From positions 459,565 to 523,564 of the forward strand of contig JAPZUA010000001.1 of the NCBI GenBank assembly GCA_027532905.1: a DNA stretch of 64,000 nt, given 5' to 3'. The stretch comes from Magnetospirillum sp. GTDB lineage: Bacteria > Pseudomonadota > Alphaproteobacteria > CACIAM-22H2. This document shows, in pieces, positions 63,784-64,000 of the stretch. Positions within the stretch are counted from its first letter, which is position 1; each line of letters opens with the position of its first letter. A program made the position numbers and the translations under genes. The notes under the pieces are model-generated. The model saw nothing but the letters and a program-made list of their open reading frames with translations. It was not told the origin of the DNA and searched no databases.

Positions 63784-64000
63784 TTATCCCCAGCCAAATT
63801 TTTGTTGCAGCAGCCGGGCGGCCCGCGCCGTGTCGTCGGGCGGGGCATAGGTCCAATGCTCGAACCGGCCCTCGAATGGGCGCGTGAAGCCCTTTGCCTG
63901 CAGACCCGCCTGGAAGGCGGCAATGCGGCCCGAGCGGCCCTCGAGGGCTGCCACAAACACCGGCTTGCCGGTCGATAGGGCCTCGCTCGTCATCGACACA
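63784..64000 (-). CDS. Uncharacterised protein, cut by the window edge
   Basis: At least 70 residues are visible to the TAA/TGA at 63784; the frame continues past the right edge, so the N-terminus is probably missing (a GTG at 63999 and an ATG at 63993 are possible starts). Visible sequence: GKPVFVAALEGRSGRIAAFQ, then GFTRPFEGRFEHWTYAPPDD and a helical end, TARAARLLQQKFGWG. The GF-xRPF pattern is vaguely like the end of a GNAT domain, but I cannot assign a family. It lies 82 bases upstream of trxB on the same strand. Confidence 0.5.
   Translation of the reverse strand, partial: VSMTSEALSTGKPVFVAALEGRSGRIAAFQAGLQAKGFTRPFEGRFEHWTYAPPDDTARAARLLQQKFGWG

Overview
The window is GC-rich, densely coding chromosomal DNA from an alphaproteobacterium, probably of the Rhodospirillales type. 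The evidence is the gene order yebC-ruvCAB-ybgC-tolQRAB-pal-cpoB-tilS-ftsH, a trxB-lysR pair, a two-gene MetH, and codon use and GC content that hardly vary. Genes lie close together with many 4-base ATGA overlaps. I see no insertion sequence, prophage, CRISPR array or plasmid gene. This is core chromosome with a few unusual local modules.

Layout: 1-996 is the 5' part of a sugar-type ABC binding protein. 1191-14689 (minus) is one long envelope and DNA-repair block: yebC, ruvC, ruvA, ruvB, ybgC, tolQ, tolR, tolA, tolB, three tandem Pal/OmpA lipoproteins, cpoB, tilS, ftsH. 14837-17756 holds a DUF302 protein, a YeeE/YedE transporter, a YmdB-type phosphodiesterase and 5-formyl-THF cyclo-ligase (fthC). 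Just upstream of fthC, at 17821-17980, is a well-supported 6S RNA candidate with its own promoter. 18059-20220 is an OmpR/EnvZ-type two-component pair, followed by an EF-hand protein and an MHS-type transporter. 23182-26336 is prmA plus a UvrD/PcrA helicase. 26442-30153 holds an HtrA-like protein without its catalytic His and Asp, the cobalt-transport pair cbtAB, an unannotated 53-residue lipoprotein, a thioesterase and a BASS transporter.

30167-35814 is a methionine-cycle operon: an ArsR-methyltransferase regulator (SahR-like), metF, and metH split into two genes, with a palindromic operator over the promoter. The cobalt genes nearby fit its need for B12. 36202-37739 is mlaA-mlaC. 37758-40724 is ettA and a His-rich CobW-type GTPase. 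40814-46590 is the most intriguing cluster: a membrane-anchored PAS-DEDDh exonuclease, a CBS-DUF294 nucleotidyltransferase-like protein and an unknown protein, beside a DUF4212 plus Na+/solute symporter pair whose large subunit carries a perfect EF-hand loop.

46694-50388 holds small membrane proteins, an SMP-30 hydrolase, a possibly leaderless coiled-coil/PilZ gene pair and a CAU-anticodon tRNA (probably tRNA-Ile2, the substrate of TilS encoded here). 50798-55270 is the macromolecular-synthesis block (yqeY, dnaG, rpoD). 55299-61538 holds a DUF2817 peptidase-like protein, a TPR protein, an msrP without msrQ, a 640-residue unknown, a MarR-GNAT fusion and a YHS protein. The window ends with a candidate sRNA or leader, lysR, trxB and a partial gene. 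Coordinates and starts were read by eye; no database search was possible.
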